Source: Candidatus Poseidoniaceae archaeon (GTDB lineage Archaea; Thermoplasmatota; Poseidoniia; Poseidoniales; Poseidoniaceae). From it: DNA of 6,099 bases. Location: the NCBI GenBank assembly GCA_022424925.1, contig JAKMGM010000125.1, positions 1 to 6,099 of the forward strand, written 5' to 3'. Of this stretch, positions 5,787-6,099 are shown one piece after another (position 1 is the first letter of the stretch; each line of letters opens with the position of its first letter). A program made the position numbers and the translations under genes. Under the pieces are notes generated by a model, which saw only the letters and a list, made by a program, of their open reading frames with translations, was not told the DNA's origin and ran no database searches.

Positions 5787-5792
5787 ATTATA
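5787..5792 (+). promoter_or_regulatory. Possible TATA box for a leaderless PAC2-family transcript
   Basis: ATTATA is centred about 28 bases before the ATG at 5818, the distance expected if transcription began at or next to the start codon. No Shine-Dalgarno sequence precedes that ATG, which fits leaderless translation. The 87-base gap after nop10 (5731-5817) holds nothing else that I can support. Confidence 0.35.
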
Positions 5793-5817
5793 GCGCGGCG
5801 CAAGACAATCAGCGACT

Positions 5818-6099
5818 ATGGGATTGAATATCGAGTGGAGAAGTGCATCGAATTCAATCGGTGAACACGATATCCTGTTGTTCGCACTACCAGGCGTAGG
5901 TAACGTCGGCAAGGTCGCTATTGAAGGACTGAACTCATGCCACATCGAAAAGCAGGTAGCACGACTTCATCATACTTCGCTCCCCCCGCTAGCAACGCTC
6001 GATGAAGACGGTTTACTCGCCCCACCACACCTCACGCTCTCCTCTATAGAGTCAGTTACTGGAAAACGAATACTGACCTTGACTGGAACATCACAACCC
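5818..6099 (+). CDS. PAC2-family protein (archaeal proteasome-assembly-chaperone-like), N-terminal part
   Basis: The first 94 codons of a gene cut by the right window edge. The family signature LPGVGNVGKVAIEGL (24-38) is clear, followed by HHTSLPPLATLDEDGLL (51-67) and LTLTGTSQP near the edge, matching the usual SPHFPPQVLVDEDG and LTGDxQP segments of the archaeal COG2047/PAC2 proteins. Eukaryotic PAC2 relatives are proteasome assembly chaperones; the archaeal members have no firmly established role known to me, and some are annotated as ATP-grasp-like. Full length would be about 240-260 residues, so most of the protein lies outside. An in-frame TAG at 5791 and the absence of other start codons fix the ATG. 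It is placed directly after nop10, a familiar archaeal gene order. Confidence 0.9.
   Translation, partial: MGLNIEWRSASNSIGEHDILLFALPGVGNVGKVAIEGLNSCHIEKQVARLHHTSLPPLATLDEDGLLAPPHLTLSSIESVTGKRILTLTGTSQP

Noticed and set aside
5486..5803. 105-codon minus-strand open frame opposite nop10
   Set aside because: Antisense shadow of nop10 and the following gap; no motifs.

Overview
The window comes from an archaeon. It carries archaeal/eukaryotic-type translation genes (L37e, L44e, S27e, the alpha subunit of initiation factor 2) and the H/ACA-RNP protein Nop10, in the tightly packed order known from euryarchaeal genomes. Base composition looks moderate, and several genes are preceded by GGTG- or GAGG-type ribosome binding sites. 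A marine planktonic euryarchaeon (Marine Group II / Poseidoniales-like) fits best, but that is inference from overall look, not from a diagnostic marker.

Layout: two gene groups diverge from the intergenic space at about 4078-4182. Leftward (minus strand) run a 273-residue seven-helix membrane protein, a 158-residue four-helix membrane protein overlapping it by ATGA, the zinc-ribbon protein L37e, PurF (first enzyme of de novo purine synthesis), and a beta-propeller protein that runs off the left edge. Rightward (plus strand) run L44e, S27e, aIF2-alpha, Nop10 and the first 94 codons of a PAC2-family protein cut by the right edge. No gene-free stretch exceeds 300 bases; the longest is 787-920.

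How the genes fit together: the rightward group is a ribosome/translation-initiation/RNA-modification operon, with a good TATA-like box and GGTG site before L44e. The leftward group couples a ribosomal protein to purine synthesis, with two uncharacterised membrane proteins upstream.

Main points of interest: (1) PurF closely resembles the gammaproteobacterial (E. coli) form from end to end, including its C-terminal tail, and lacks the full Fe-S cysteine set of the B. subtilis form, suggesting replacement by a bacterial gene inside an archaeal ribosomal-protein neighbourhood; (2) L44e has lost three of its four usual zinc-ligand cysteines while L37e, S27e and Nop10 keep theirs; (3) a translationally coupled pair of unknown membrane proteins, both with acidic C-terminal tails; (4) a beta-propeller reading frame covering 1-786 on the minus strand that is open at the window edge; (5) a Nop10 with a roughly 20-residue acidic extension. 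I saw no mobile element, CRISPR array, tRNA or rRNA, and no clear novel multi-gene defence or biosynthetic system.
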